Assembly (NCBI GenBank): GCA_026214975.1
Contig: CM047809.1
Coordinates: forward strand, 31,035,977 to 31,099,976
Source: Gentiana macrophylla
Taxonomy: Eukaryota; Streptophyta; Magnoliopsida; Gentianales; Gentianaceae
Direction: 5' to 3'
DNA length: 64,000 nucleotides
Part shown: positions 1 through 10,198 of the stretch, in pieces
How positions within the stretch are numbered: position 1 is the stretch's first letter
Layout: each line of letters starts with the position of its first letter
Program-made: the position numbers and the translations under genes
The notes under the pieces: generated by a model
Databases searched by the model: none
What the model was told of the DNA's origin: nothing
The model's input: the letters and a program-made list of their open reading frames with translations, nothing else

Positions 1-280
1 TATGTCGTGGCTTTTATTGAGCCCGATTAATTTTCTTCCCTATAATAGCGGTCTTATAGGAAATTCGTTTTCCCTGGGAAATATGCTATTTATTATTATT
101 GGTTATTTAAAAGGAGTTTTAATCCGATTAAAACTCGGCTTTGATGGACGGCCGAGATTAAATCTAAACCCTGAGGCAATTCGGATTTCGGCCCTCTCTC
201 CGTCTATAAAAGCAATGCTTTACTCCATCATAAAGCATACGAAATAAACCAACACATAACGGTTGTAGGCAAGGAGAGAG
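1..280 (+). promoter_or_regulatory. Leader/promoter of the hAT transposase
   Basis: There is a TATAAAAG at 205-212, and a possible first ATG follows at 281 after a purine-rich stretch. The spacing fits a TATA-driven transcript starting near 240. This is inference; no other promoter element is recognised. A weak 81-codon open frame over 2-247 shows no family signature and is not called. Confidence 0.3.
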
Positions 281-2817
281 ATGTCGGAATCCTCTCATCA
301 AGACGGTAACAACGGAGACGTAGTCGAGTAACAATGGATGTAGGGAAACGATCCTGATGATTTCTTCCGCTGTTCAGGTACTCTGAATCTATTGTTTAAT
401 TTACACACAAGGCAATCGAAATATTACTTTCCATGATGACACGGTTGTGCCGGAATCGGGTGATGTTGTTGGCTATAGACCCGTGGTACCACATTTTACA
501 AACCCTATCAGACACCTTTAGGTTTCAATCCTGATGATTTTGATAGTCATTACGACGATATAATGTCTCAACCTGAAAATTTTAACATCAACCTTAACGA
601 AGCTGAAGATAATGAGCCTCGTAACGATGAAGCCGATGTTGATGATGATGATGATGATGTATTTCTGACTGCTTCCCGTCCTAGACAAGGACATGGTGGG
701 AGTCGTGGGACTGTAGTAAGAACACTGCGTCGTGATAGTACAGATCCTACTCCCGAGTCAGTCGATTTAGATGGTGATGAAAGTACCGCAGACTGAGCAC
801 AAGAAAAAAAGGTTAAAATCGAAAAATTTTACGGAATTTTTCACAAAGGTTCATCGGATTGGTGAATTAGCATTAGCTAACCCTGGAAAGTTTTCTACAG
901 GGTGTGCAATTTATGTGCCACTAAATACAAATTTAAAGCGGGTGGTGGTTACGGATCGATGCGGAATCACATTATAAGCAAACACCCGGAAAAATTGGAA
1001 GACAACACGTCTCCAACCCAGCTAAACATGCCGAGCTCCAGCGGAGGTAACACTAATCCACTTTTTTATTTACACTCGTGATAACTGTATAGATCTAACC
1101 ACGGATCTTGTTGCGGGGATGGGTCTTCCTTTTAGCTTTCCCGAGAATCCTATTTTTGAAAGTTACGTACAACGGGCTTTCCAACCGGCTTTTACTCGTA
1201 TCCCTCGTCCAACGTTTACTATGGATTTCAATTTTTTTTATTAAACGACTAAATATTATAAAAGAAAGTTTGAAGACAAATAAATTCCGAGTATGTGTAT
1301 GTGCCGATATTTGGGAGGATAGGAGGGCAAACAATTATTATTTGGGTGTGTCGTGTCACTGGATTGACAACAATTAGTTTGTCCAAAAAATGTTACTTGC
1401 TTTTCGTTTATTTAACGAAACTCATAATGCTTCTAACATTGCATCTTTATTAGTTGATATTTTTTACGAATACGATTTAAAAGATAATGTTTTTTCTATT
1501 GCATTTGACAATGCTTCAAACAACACTGCTTCTATTCCTGGGTTGTCCCAATATTGTGAACCTCTTTGTAGCGGTAAATTTTTTCATATTAGATGTTTAT
1601 GCCATATTTTTAATTTATGAGTAAAAGAAGGTCTAAAAGTTTTTGACTATAATATTAATGCGATAAAAACTTTTATTTCACATGTGTTAGGTAGAAATAG
1701 TCTTGTTAATAAGTGGTATAAATATCTTAAAGAGAAAAGTCATTGCCCTGTCAAACTGCCGCAAGATGTACCACATAGGTGGAACGCCACTTATGATCTT
1801 TGGAAAAAAACAAACAAAATTAAAAATGCTTTTTGTGCTTTTTTAAATGAACACTGTGCGAGCGAATATCGTTTGTTTCCCCATATTTGGACTGGATGCA
1901 AGAATCTGATGGATGTTTTTGAAGTATTCAAAAAATTTACTGAATTGTTTTCAAAGTGTTATCAACCCACATCACATTTGGTCTTGCCTGCTAGTGTAGA
2001 AATAACTGACATGTTTCAAACCTTGGAACACGACCCCGCATTCTTTCAATGTTTAGGGCCGATGAAGGAGAAATGGAAAAAGTACATGTTGCGTATTCCT
2101 GACACTTATCTCATTTGTTCTTTTCTTGACCCTCGTTTAAGACTAGTAGGTGTATCTCCCATGTTATGCACTTACTATGATGCTTTGTCTGATGATCATA
2201 ATGTGCCCCCAGTAGACCATACAACTAAAGTAGATAGACTTGAAAATTTATAAATGCTTTGTGTGTTGAATTTGAGAGTATGTATGGAATGAGAAACGAA
2301 GCGGTTTCCAATCCATCCGCAAGTTCTTCTACTAACCCTGCAGGTGTCCTACAGGGAATTCAAAAAGTTCTGGAAAAAATGAATTCGAAACGACAGAAGG
2401 GAGCGACAGCGTCATCCGATCAACGTACAAAGATAACAAAATATTTAAACACAACATTTGAATTCTGTCAAACCGGTACCTATGATTTCGATTTCAACTT
2501 ATTGAAGTGGTGAAAGAGACATTCTAAAGATTTTCCAGTGCTAGCAATGATGGCAACTGAGTTTTTAAGTTGCCATGTTTTGACCCTCACTGTTGAACGA
2601 GCTTTCAGCATGGCAGGAAATGTGCTTACAGATAGAAGATGTTCGCTTCATCCCACCACTTTAGAAGCAAACGTGTTGTCAAGATTGGGTACGAGCCGAG
2701 CAGAGGGTGCAAGACATCGAGTCAGAAGATGATGAGTCACAGTTCGAAGTCGGTGACACTGAAACTTCAGGAGGAGCAAGCGGTCGAAATACCGACATCG
2801 ATAATTTTGGAGATTAA
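281..2817 (+). pseudogene. hAT transposase pseudogene (RICESLEEPER/Ac-like)
   Basis: Parts appear in family order. An acidic N-terminus (563-780) contains a run of Asp codons. A BED-type zinc finger follows (about 780-1005), readable as GSMRNHIISKHPEKL only after a frame change. The RNase H-like core (1108-2253) has DIWEDRRANNYYLGVSCHW, then DNASNNT and HIRCLCHIFNL. A linker (2259-2513) leads to the C-terminal dimerisation segment with VERAFSMAGNVLTDRR (2590-2640). The core carries in-frame stops at 1378 and 1620. Further frame changes lie near 960, 2253 and 2730. An active element of this family encodes roughly 650-750 uninterrupted residues that recognise the ends and catalyse excision, and this copy cannot. 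Confidence 0.85.
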
Positions 2818-2867
2818 AGGTATGCAATTTATATCTTACTTATATATTTGTTACAATTTATAAAACA

Positions 2868-3765
2868 ACTATAAAAGACTAAAAAAAAACTATAAGAAAC
2901 TATTAAAAACTATAAATTAAAAAAAAACCGATAAACAACTATAACAGACTACAAAAAAACCATATAAAAATACGATAGAAACTATAAAAACTTATAAAAA
3001 GACTACAAAAGACGACAAAAAGCCATATACAAACCCGATGGAAACTATAAAAACTCATAAAAAGACTATAAAAGACTACAAAAAAAAACCTATAAAAAAC
3101 TATAAAAACACCATACAAACCTAAAAAACTATAAGAAACTATAAAAACCTAAAAAAAACCATAAAAATACAATAAAAGACTACAAAAAACAATTAAAAAA
3201 AACCTTTAAATACTATAAAAACATATAAAAAGACTATAAAAGACTACAAAAAAAACTATAAAACCTATAAAAAAAACCATAACAACATTATACAAACCTA
3301 AAAGAACTATAAGAAATTATAAAATGCTATGAAAAAACTATAATAAAAAAAACTATAAGAAACTATAAAAAAAAAAAAAAAAAAAAATACTATAAATACC
3401 TATAAAAAAACTATAGAAAAACTAAAAACAAAACTATAAAAACCTATAAAAAAAAACCTATATGAACTACGTTCATTTGATTTTAATATATGTCATCATC
3501 CACAAATTATTACATATAAAAGATACGTAGGCAACCAAATTTCCGGTATAAGCATTGAAAAAAATACTTAATTTACATATAAGAAAAATAACACAATATC
3601 TCTCACGTAATATTTAATAAAACAACATTTTTAATCAACTTATGCTTAAAACCGACTTAAAAAACTATAAGAAACTATAAAATACTATAAAAACCTATAA
3701 AAAAAACTATAAAAACCTATAATAAAAAAACTATAAAAACCTACAAAAAAAAAAAACTATAAGAA
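2868..3765. repeat. A-rich degenerate repeat, ACTATAAAAA/CCTATAAAAA
   Basis: Two blocks (about 2868-3462 and 3655-3765) consist almost wholly of imperfect 9-12 base units such as ACTATAAAAA and CCTATAAAAA, with an A tract near 3368-3387. They sit between the transposase stop and the right terminus. The strong bias toward A on one strand suggests expansion by slippage of a short subterminal unit. No coding potential is seen. Confidence 0.8.
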
Positions 3766-3900
3766 CTACGTTTACTTTGATTTTTTTATATGTGTCGTGT
3801 CTCCGACACGATTACATATAAAAGATTCGTAAAAGAACCGAATTTCCTCTGATGCGTTGAAAAATAACATAATTTACATATAAAAAACACTATTAATATT
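3465..3900. repeat. Direct duplication of about 130 bp, spaced about 300 bp
   Basis: The segment beginning GAACTACGTTCATTTGATTT near 3464 recurs near 3764 as GAACTACGTTTACTTTGATT. Both copies continue through ATTACATATAAAAGAT(A/T)CGTA and TTTACATATAA. Each copy follows an A-rich block, so repeat plus A-tract appears to have been duplicated as a unit inside the hAT element. Confidence 0.75.
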
Positions 3901-4084
3901 ATATTTAAAACCGAATAAAAAATTATTTATAAAAAAATATATATTACATTCGCTTTGGTAATTGTAGTGAAAAGAATAGTAATTTGTTATTGTAGTGAAA
4001 AAAAATAAGTATTATATGAAAATGTAAAAAAAATTATTAATAATTTTTAAAATCGTGATCTGAACTGTGATCTGATCCGGAAGG

Positions 4085-4216
4085 AAACCGTGTGAACCGT
4101 GAACCGTGAACCGTATGAACCGTTGAACTGCCGGTTCAAGAATCGGCACGAACCGGAAAAATAAAACCGGCGGTTCCGACCCGGTTCGGTCCGGTTCGTG
4201 CATTTGGCCACCTCTA
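4085..4216. repeat. hAT right end: subterminal CCGGTTC motifs and TIR
   Basis: Repeated GTGAACCGT, CCGGTTCAAG, CGAACCGG and CGGTCCGGTTCG precede a terminal GCATTTGGCCACCTCTA. Dense direct and inverted copies of such a motif next to the end are the usual transposase-binding arrangement in plant hAT elements. The end is taken at 4216. Confidence 0.7.
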
Positions 4217-5039
4217 TTTGCAACCCCGGTGCATAAATCAAAAGTAGTAAAAAAAAACATATTAAAACAATGTCAATCCGATTCATAAAGTTTCTACAAG
4301 CAACACTTTTACTAGTGTTTCTTCTTTATTTTGTTTATCTTTCACTATAAAAGTTGATTCAGAAGTCATAGTAGTCTCGCGCAAATAAAATATATCTCTA
4401 GTAATTTCTTGTAGTGACAAGTACTTGATCTCATTTGTCTTCGATCATTTAAAAATACTACACTTAAGTGATTTTGTAAAACACCATCTATATTGTGGTC
4501 TAACTCAGACAAAAATAAATTCATTTAACCGTTTTACAATTGAATAACATAGTGATTTTTTCTGACAATTAACAACATTCTCTTTATGAGATGTAAAACT
4601 AGTAAAATGTATGTATTCACCTTACAACGATGTTTTCGTTAATTTGTGTTGTTAGGTCAAATATGTATTGTTATATATATATTGGGCGGTCTAACGACGC
4701 TACAATTCTTACTAGTGGTCCCTTTTTTCTGATTAAGTTTGTTTTACTGTATCACACCACACAATTACTTCCGACACGACAAACATATTAAAAATCGAAT
4801 TTATTAAATTTAATACATTTAAATCCTTACATTTACAACATTTTAATTTCCTTCATCTTCTTTCATTCTCAAACCCTAAAATCTATCTTAGTCTCCCCAG
4901 CCTCCCTCCACCATCTTCCTGAGCCTCCCTCCGCCATACCCACCGCATGTCAGTCCAATATGCTCAACCTTACCAAACACACCACCCAAAAACCAAAATG
5001 CAAAAAAGAATACACATCAAACTGCAACAACAACAAAAA
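4217..5039. other. AT-rich spacer with a dispersed repeat
   Basis: No gene is recognised. About 4515-4690 is clearly related to 33378-33550: both contain GTTTTACAATTGAA, CATAGTGATTTTTT, CATTCTCTTTATG and ACTAGTAAAATG(T/C)ATGTATTCAC. It is therefore a dispersed repeat with one copy at each locus. 4800-4960 is pyrimidine-rich on the plus strand. Confidence 0.6.
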
Positions 5040-5201
5040 AAAAAGTCGAAGTCGCAATCTGCACCGGGTTGACCGATTTGCAGCGGTAAGTAGGAGCTGT
5101 GTTTTTTTCGCCACCAGATGTCGGAGCTGCCTTGGTTGCGAGCTGCTTCTTGGGACTTTTCCTCCGGTGGATTTCCTTGCAGTTTGTGTGGTGCGAGCCA
5201 T
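5040..5201 (-). pseudogene. Histone H3 pseudogene (N-terminal tail)
   Basis: Read on the minus strand from an ATG at 5201, the first 18 residues are MARTTQTARKSTGGKVPR, which is the histone H3 tail with Lys4 replaced by Thr. A one-base frame change then gives KKQLATKAA. Beyond that the similarity decays through a region resembling the RFRPGTVALRE part. An intact H3 has 136 residues and forms the nucleosome core; here the globular histone fold is absent. A 45-base A tract on this strand lies upstream of the ATG rather than downstream, so it is not a simple poly-A tail of a processed copy. Confidence 0.8.
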
Positions 5202-5270
5202 TTTATACAAAGTGACAAGATTGAATATATGAATTGAATATAGATGATTTGCAGTGTACATGGGAGTTGC

Positions 5271-5271
<1 letters not shown>

Positions 5272-5316
<45 letters not shown>
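5272..5316. repeat. 45-base poly-T tract
   Basis: Uninterrupted T run on the plus strand. It generates the long Lys and Phe runs seen in translations here. Its length is likely to be unstable or mis-sized in assembly. Confidence 0.9.
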
Positions 5317-5318
<2 letters not shown>

Positions 5319-5724
5319 AGCAAAGGAGAGGGAGATTGGAGGGAATAGGTTCTGCAAATTGCAAGAGGGGTGTGGAGGCGGCGATGGGAAGAGGGTGTGG
5401 TTTTGGGGGCGGAGAGGGGAGGGGTGTATCTATGGGGGAGGCTGAGGGAAATGGTGGCAGTTATGGGTGGAGGAAGCAAGCTTGATTTTTTACGGGAGAG
5501 AAAAGGTCTGGTTGTAAGGTTGGTTGGTGATGGGTTGTAAGGTTTGGTGGCGGAGATGAAGATGATGGCGCTGATATGTTGTGGTTCGGAGGAAGGTGGT
5601 TGGTTAGTTTGAGGGGAGGTACCGCTCAGATTGCGGCTTATATTGTTTCATTTTTTTAACAAAGGACTTAATTGTACTTTCTAACAATTATGGTATAAGA
5701 AGGAAATTTTTTATTGTTTACGTG
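5317..5724. other. G-rich spacer before the CACTA element
   Basis: Purine- and G-rich on the plus strand (GGGGGCGGAGAGGGGAGGGG near 5405). It could be the old pyrimidine-rich 5' UTR of the antisense H3 gene. No gene or terminus is visible until the GTG duplication at 5722-5724. Confidence 0.4.
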
Positions 5725-6290
5725 CACTACAAGAAAACGTGTTTAAAGGGACGACATTGTTGTCCCTTTAAACATCTTTATTGAGACGACTATGTCGTCC
5801 CTTTAAATGAATTCAAACATAATAAAAGTTTTGGTCGATTTTTGGAGGAAACTTTAATGGGGCGACAATATCGTCCCAAAACAAAATATTAACCCCACCG
5901 CTGGGCGCCGGATTTAACGTAGACATTTACTATTTAAAGGGACGACGATGTCGTCCCATTAAACATTTTTCCTGAAAATAATATGTTTTGTACAAGAAAT
6001 TATAAAATTTTGATTTTTAAATAAAACGTTGAGTTAATTAATAAATAAGAATCAGTTTATTATAAAATTCAGGACTAAAGGGACGACATTGTCGTCCCAT
6101 TAAACAAAAATTCAAAATTTGTATGAAATTTTGGAGGGAAAATTTGGCCGCCAAAACTATTTGGTTTAAAGGGACGACAATGTCATCCTATTAAACAAAT
6201 TTTCAGAAAAATTATGTTATGTACAAGAAATTATACAATTTTGGTTTGTAGGGACGACAATTGTCGTCCCTTTAAAGTAAAAAGTAAATT
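5725..6290. repeat. CACTA left TIR and subterminal GGGACGAC hairpins
   Basis: Inverted or near-inverted GGGACGAC/GTCGTCCC pairs occur near 5748-5772, 5784-5806, 5858-5876, 5938-5967, 6077-6105, 6171-6196 and 6250-6285. Each can fold as a short hairpin, and several have the form AAAGGGACGACATTGTCGTC. They mirror the set at the right end. Confidence 0.85.
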
Positions 6291-6424
6291 ATTATTTTTT
6301 TAAAAATAAAACGTTGGGTTAATAAATAAGATTTAGTTTTTTTATAAAATTCTAATATACATATTCGAATAAACATTGCGTTAAAATATAAAATTCATTA
6401 TTTTTATAAAAATTCATTTATCGA

Positions 6425-7740
6425 ACGATAATACAGGTGATTCTGATAATACTCTCTACTATAAATTGTCAATTCGTTATCAAAGGATTGATTTGAATCT
6501 CGGGGTTCGTTAATAAGCGATTGATCTCAATCCTGAGATCCGACATCGATTAAGCGATTTCAAGCTGATATATTTCTTTGTAAATCAATGTGATAGTACT
6601 CTCTAGTATAGATCGTGAGTTCGTTAGCGAGCGATTGACTTGAATCTCGAGGTTTGTCACCGAGGGATTGATCTCAATCCCGAGATCCGTTATCGATTAA
6701 GTGATTTCAAACCCATATCTTTCCTTATAGATCAATCGTATAGTACTATCTACTATAGATCCTCATGTCGTTATCAAGCGATTGACTTGAATCTCGGGGT
6801 TTATCACTGAGCGATTGATCTCAATCCCGAGATCCTTTATCGATTAAGCGATATCAAACCGATATCTTTCTTTACAGATAATTCTGATAGCACTCTCTAC
6901 TATAGATCGTCAGTTCGTTATCGAGCGATTGAATTGAATCTCGGGGTTCGTTAACGAGCGATTGATCACAATCCCGAGATCTGATATCGATTAAGAGATA
7001 TCTAACCGATAACATTCCTTACAGATCATTCGTATAGTACTATCTATTATAGATCGTCATGTCGTTATCGAGAGATTGACTTGAATCTCGGGGTTTGTCA
7101 CCGAGCGATTGATCTCAATCCCGAGATCCGTTATCGATTAAGCGATTTGAAACCGATATATTTATTTACAGATCATTATGATAGTACTCTCTACTATCGA
7201 ATCGTCAGTCGTTATCGAGCGATTGAATTGAATCTCGGGGTTCGTTAACGAGTGATTGATAGCAATCCCGAGATCTGATATCGATTAAGAGATATCTAAC
7301 CGATAACTTTCCTTATAGATCATTCGTATAGTACTATATACTATAGATCGTCATGTCGTTACCGAGCGATTGACTTGAATCTCGGGGTTTGTCACCGGGC
7401 GATTGATCTCAATCCTGAGATCCGTTATCGATTAAGCGATTTGAAACCGATATCTTTCTTTACAGATCATTTTGATAGTACTTTCTACTATTGAATCGTC
7501 AGTTCGTTATCGAGCGATTGAATTGAATCTCGGGGTTCGTTAACGAGCGATTGATCACAATCCCGAGATCCGATATCGATTAAGAGATATCTAACCGATA
7601 ACTTTCCTTACTGATCATTCGTATAGTACTATCTACTATAGATCGTCATGTCGTTATCGATCCATTGACTTGAATCTCGGGGTTTGTCACCGAGCGATTG
7701 ATCTCAATCCCGAGATCCGTTATTGATTTCAAGATTTGAA
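6425..7740. repeat. 147-bp satellite-like tandem array (about 9 units)
   Basis: The anchor TGAATCTC starts at 6494, 6641, 6788, 6935, 7082, 7229, 7376, 7524 and 7671. The spacing is 147 bp, with one step of 148. From 6788 onward two unit types alternate: one has GGGGTTTGTCACCGAGCG with a GCGATTT(C/G)AAACC tail, the other GGGGTTCGTTAACGAGCG with an AGAGATATCTAACC tail. This makes a 294-bp higher-order dimer. Each unit contains palindromic CGAGCGATTGA and ATCGATTAAG elements. No open frame runs through the array. Confidence 0.9.
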
Positions 7741-8300
7741 ACCTGACGTTCATTAGTTATTTCTAGATTTCAAGCCCGAGGTTCGTTATTTAGTAGTATA
7801 TTTCAAACCGAGGTTCATTATTGAGTAGTGGTTCAAACTCGAGGTTCGTTATTGAGTAGTGATTCCAAACCTGGGGTTCGTTAGTTAGTTGGTTGATGTT
7901 TTCAAACCCGAGGTTTGCTATTTAGTTGAAGATTTCAAGCCCGAGGTTCATTAATGAGTAGTGTTTTGTACCCGAGGCTCGTTAATTAGTCGGTTGATGA
8001 TTTCAAACCTGAGGTTCATTAGTTATTTCAAGATTTCAAGTATGAGGTTCGTTATTGAGTAGTGATTTCAAACTCGGGGTTCGTTAGTTAGTCGGTTGAT
8101 GATTCCAAACCCGAGGTTCATTATAAAGTAGTGATTCAAACCCGAGGTTCGTTAGTGAGATCCTGATTTGAATCATGGAATTCATTAGTGAGTTCTAATT
8201 TGATAATTTCAGACTCAGGGTTCGTTAGTGAGTTCATGATTTAAAAAACGAGGCTCGTTATTCCGAGGCTTGTTATAAAGTAGTGATTCAAACGCGAGGC
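7740..8300. repeat. Short tandem repeat, unit about 32 bp
   Basis: Imperfect units such as AAACCCGAGGTTCGTTATTG followed by AGTAGTGATTC repeat with a spacing near 32 bp and longer variants. They begin exactly where the 147-bp array ends and share its CGAGGTTCGTTA core, so one is probably derived from the other. Confidence 0.75.
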
Positions 8301-8424
8301 TCATTATTCCGGAATGAGTTTTATTAATATATTTAATTACATTATATGTTTAAGTTTTTTTAAATAAATAACTTTCATTAATTATCAACAACAAAAAAAT
8401 TCTGATTAAAATTATGCAAACGGG

Positions 8425-8475
8425 TTAAAAGGGACGACAATTGTCGTCCCATTAAAGAAAAAGTCGTCCCAAAAA
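8425..8475. repeat. Internal GGGACGAC hairpin
   Basis: AAAAGGGACGACAATTGTCG followed by TCCC is a near-perfect palindrome, with a further GTCGTCCC just after it. It lies just before the UTR-like exon. This places a copy of the subterminal motif next to the probable promoter, as expected if TNPA-like protein autoregulates the element. Confidence 0.7.
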
Positions 8476-8499
8476 ACATGATAAATTAATAAGTTTGGA

Positions 8500-8765
8500 T
8501 CGAACCCCCTTTCTTCTTCCTCCAGCCCCCTACTCCGGCCACCACTCACTAAACCGTCCTATCTGTCTCCTATATATCTATCTCTGACATCCCTCAACAC
8601 CACTTACACCATTGCTACGTTATTCCGGCGATTTGAGCTCATTTTCCGGCGTCCCAAGCTCCTCCTCGGCTATTCCCTCATACTCCGGCATCCCCTGTCC
8701 GAATGGAGCTTCGTCATCTTCCACAACTCGTATTCCGGCCATAAATTTCCGGTAAGTTTTTTTTT
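8500..8765 (+). promoter_or_regulatory. CACTA promoter and 5' UTR exon
   Basis: A TATATATC lies at about 8571. It is followed by a C-rich leader and a strong donor CCG/GTAAGT near 8751, with a second similar CCGGTAAGCT near 8830. Poly-T tracts follow in the presumed intron. The assignment as leader is inference from composition and splice signals. Confidence 0.4.
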
Positions 8766-8989
8766 TTTTTTTTTGACAAATTACTTGCTCTTAGCTTCTT
8801 TTTTTTTTTGTAAAATTAGTTCAATTTCCGGTAAGCTTTTTGTTTGTTTTGTTTTTTTTTTTTTTTTTGTAAAATTAGTCTAGCATTGAAGGTGTTCTTG
8901 TGCTAATTTGTTATAAATCAAAATTAGAAAGCATGAACTAACATTGAAGAACTAGCTAGTGGTAAGTGTTAAAGACTTGGTTTTTTAAT

Positions 8990-9265
8990 TTTGTTTGGTG
9001 TTGTTTGGTTTTGTTTGGTGAGTTGGTGAGTTGTTTGGTGTTGTTTGGTTTTGATGGTGAGTTGTTTGGTGAGTTGTTTGGTGTTGGTGTTGGTGTTGGT
9101 GTTGTTTGGTGTTGGTGTTGTTTGGTGAGGTGTTTGGTGTTGGTGTTGTTTGGTGAGTTGTTGGTGTTGTTTGGTGAGTTTTTTGGTGTTGGTGTTGTTT
9201 GTTTGGTGTTGTTTGGTTTTGGTTTTGATGGTGAGTTGTTTGGTGTTTTTTGGTTTTGGGCTAGG
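8990..9265. repeat. GTTTGGTG/TTGGTG minisatellite
   Basis: Many head-to-tail units of GGTGTTGTTTGGTGAGTTGT and shorter TTGGTG steps. It yields open frames on both strands (Leu/Val/Phe/Gly-rich, or Lys/Thr/Asn/Gln-rich) that are translation artefacts of the repeat. Confidence 0.85.
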
Positions 9266-9299
9266 TAAGTTTACATTGGGACATAGAAGTTGATGGTGT

Positions 9300-9482
9300 A
9301 TGTGTAAACTTTGGTATAGTGAGATTACATTGGTTTGGTTGAGGCTTGATGGTGGTAATGAAATTGTCCATATTGATGGTTTGATCATGCATAAGGGTGC
9401 TGTTCCTATCCAAAATGGTACTGAAAATGGCTCTGTTTCAGAGACCATTGTTATTGGAAATATTGATCACACTTACACTTAG
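9300..9482 (+). CDS. Short open frame upstream of TNP2 remnant, unknown
   Basis: A 60-codon frame follows the minisatellite inside the CACTA element. No domain or family is recognised. It lies about 180 bp before the TNP2-type N-terminus and could be part of an upstream exon, or just a chance frame in the leader. Confidence 0.2.
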   Translation: MCKLWYSEITLVWLRLDGGNEIVHIDGLIMHKGAVPIQNGTENGSVSETIVIGNIDHTYT

Positions 9483-9661
9483 AGTGAAAGTGTTTTAAGT
9501 GTTAAAAGTCTTTGTTTCTTTGTTTGAAACATCTTAGTGCATAAAGCGTGTGATTGACTAGTATATGTGTGTTATTGACTTGAAATTTTATTTCGTCAAG
9601 TAGCTAGTAGTGTATTAAGTAGTGTATGAATCTTGGTAAGATTGTGTAGCAGTGATTTCAA

Positions 9662-9910
9662 ATGGAACTAGACAAGTCATGGTTGTATACCGAGAGAATG
9701 AAACCCGAGTTTGATAAAGGGTTGAATGAATTCATTGAATACGCACGGCAATTTCTTAACGATGAAGGTAAGATTCGTTGCCCATGCAAAAAGTGTTTCA
9801 ACATTGGTTTCGAAACTTTGGAGGACGTGTATGATCACTGTTTCCTTTGGGGATGGGCACCTGGGTATACAACATGGTTTCACCACGGTGAAGACAAAGG
9901 TATCCCGTGA
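9662..9910 (+). pseudogene. TNP2 N-terminal transposase-associated domain, truncated
   Basis: An 82-residue frame starts MELDKSWLYTERMKPEF. It contains FIEYARQFLNDEGKIRCPC, KKCFN, a V-x-D-H-C segment and WFHHGED. This is the zinc-binding transposase-associated domain (CPC-x2-C ... H) found at the start of TNP2, the En/Spm catalytic transposase. The catalytic part that should follow (several hundred residues) is missing. After the stop at 9910 only a short fragment with FLTAEEDDNIDELSPN remains before the TNPA-like exons begin, implying an internal deletion between the two genes. Confidence 0.8.
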
Positions 9911-10198
9911 ACGCACAAACAACTCAATTGGTAGATGAATCCGGAGACGAAATGGCTCCAGCTTATAAATGATTTCCTTGGTAGAGCCTCGTAAGAAGAA
10001 GTTTCTGACAGCAGAGGAGGATGACAACATTGATGAACTCTCTCCAAATTGCACGAACATGTTTATCCGGGATGCAAAAAGATCGAATTGTTTGGGAAGA
10101 ACTTCGGGTACTTAGCTAATCAAATCGTTAACACTTTCAAATTGTAAGAGTCAAACATATTAATTTAGAAACCAATCGTTTCATTTCTTGTGTTTTCA

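Larger units (their letters stand above)
1..4216 (+). mobile_element. Decayed hAT DNA transposon (left end not seen)
   Basis: The block holds a broken hAT transposase (281-2817), an A-rich repetitive tail, and a right end made of repeated GGTTCGGTCCGG-type motifs closing with GGCCACCTCTA. In this plant hAT group the matching left end would start TAGAGGTGGCC. I find no such sequence in 1-560, so the left terminus is either outside the window or lost. The eight bases after the right end are TTTGCAAC (4217-4224), but without the left end they cannot be confirmed as a target duplication. Confidence 0.7.

Noticed and set aside
4950..5485. Lys-rich and Phe-rich open frames around the T tract
   Set aside because: They read through the 45-base homopolymer; only the H3-like stretch has real similarity.
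6425..7740. CRISPR-like array
   Set aside because: Units are contiguous and similar along their whole length with no unique spacers, and the context is a plant CACTA transposon.
8966..9448. Open frames on both strands over the GTTTGGTG tract
   Set aside because: Created by a stop-free minisatellite; composition follows the repeat and both strands are open.
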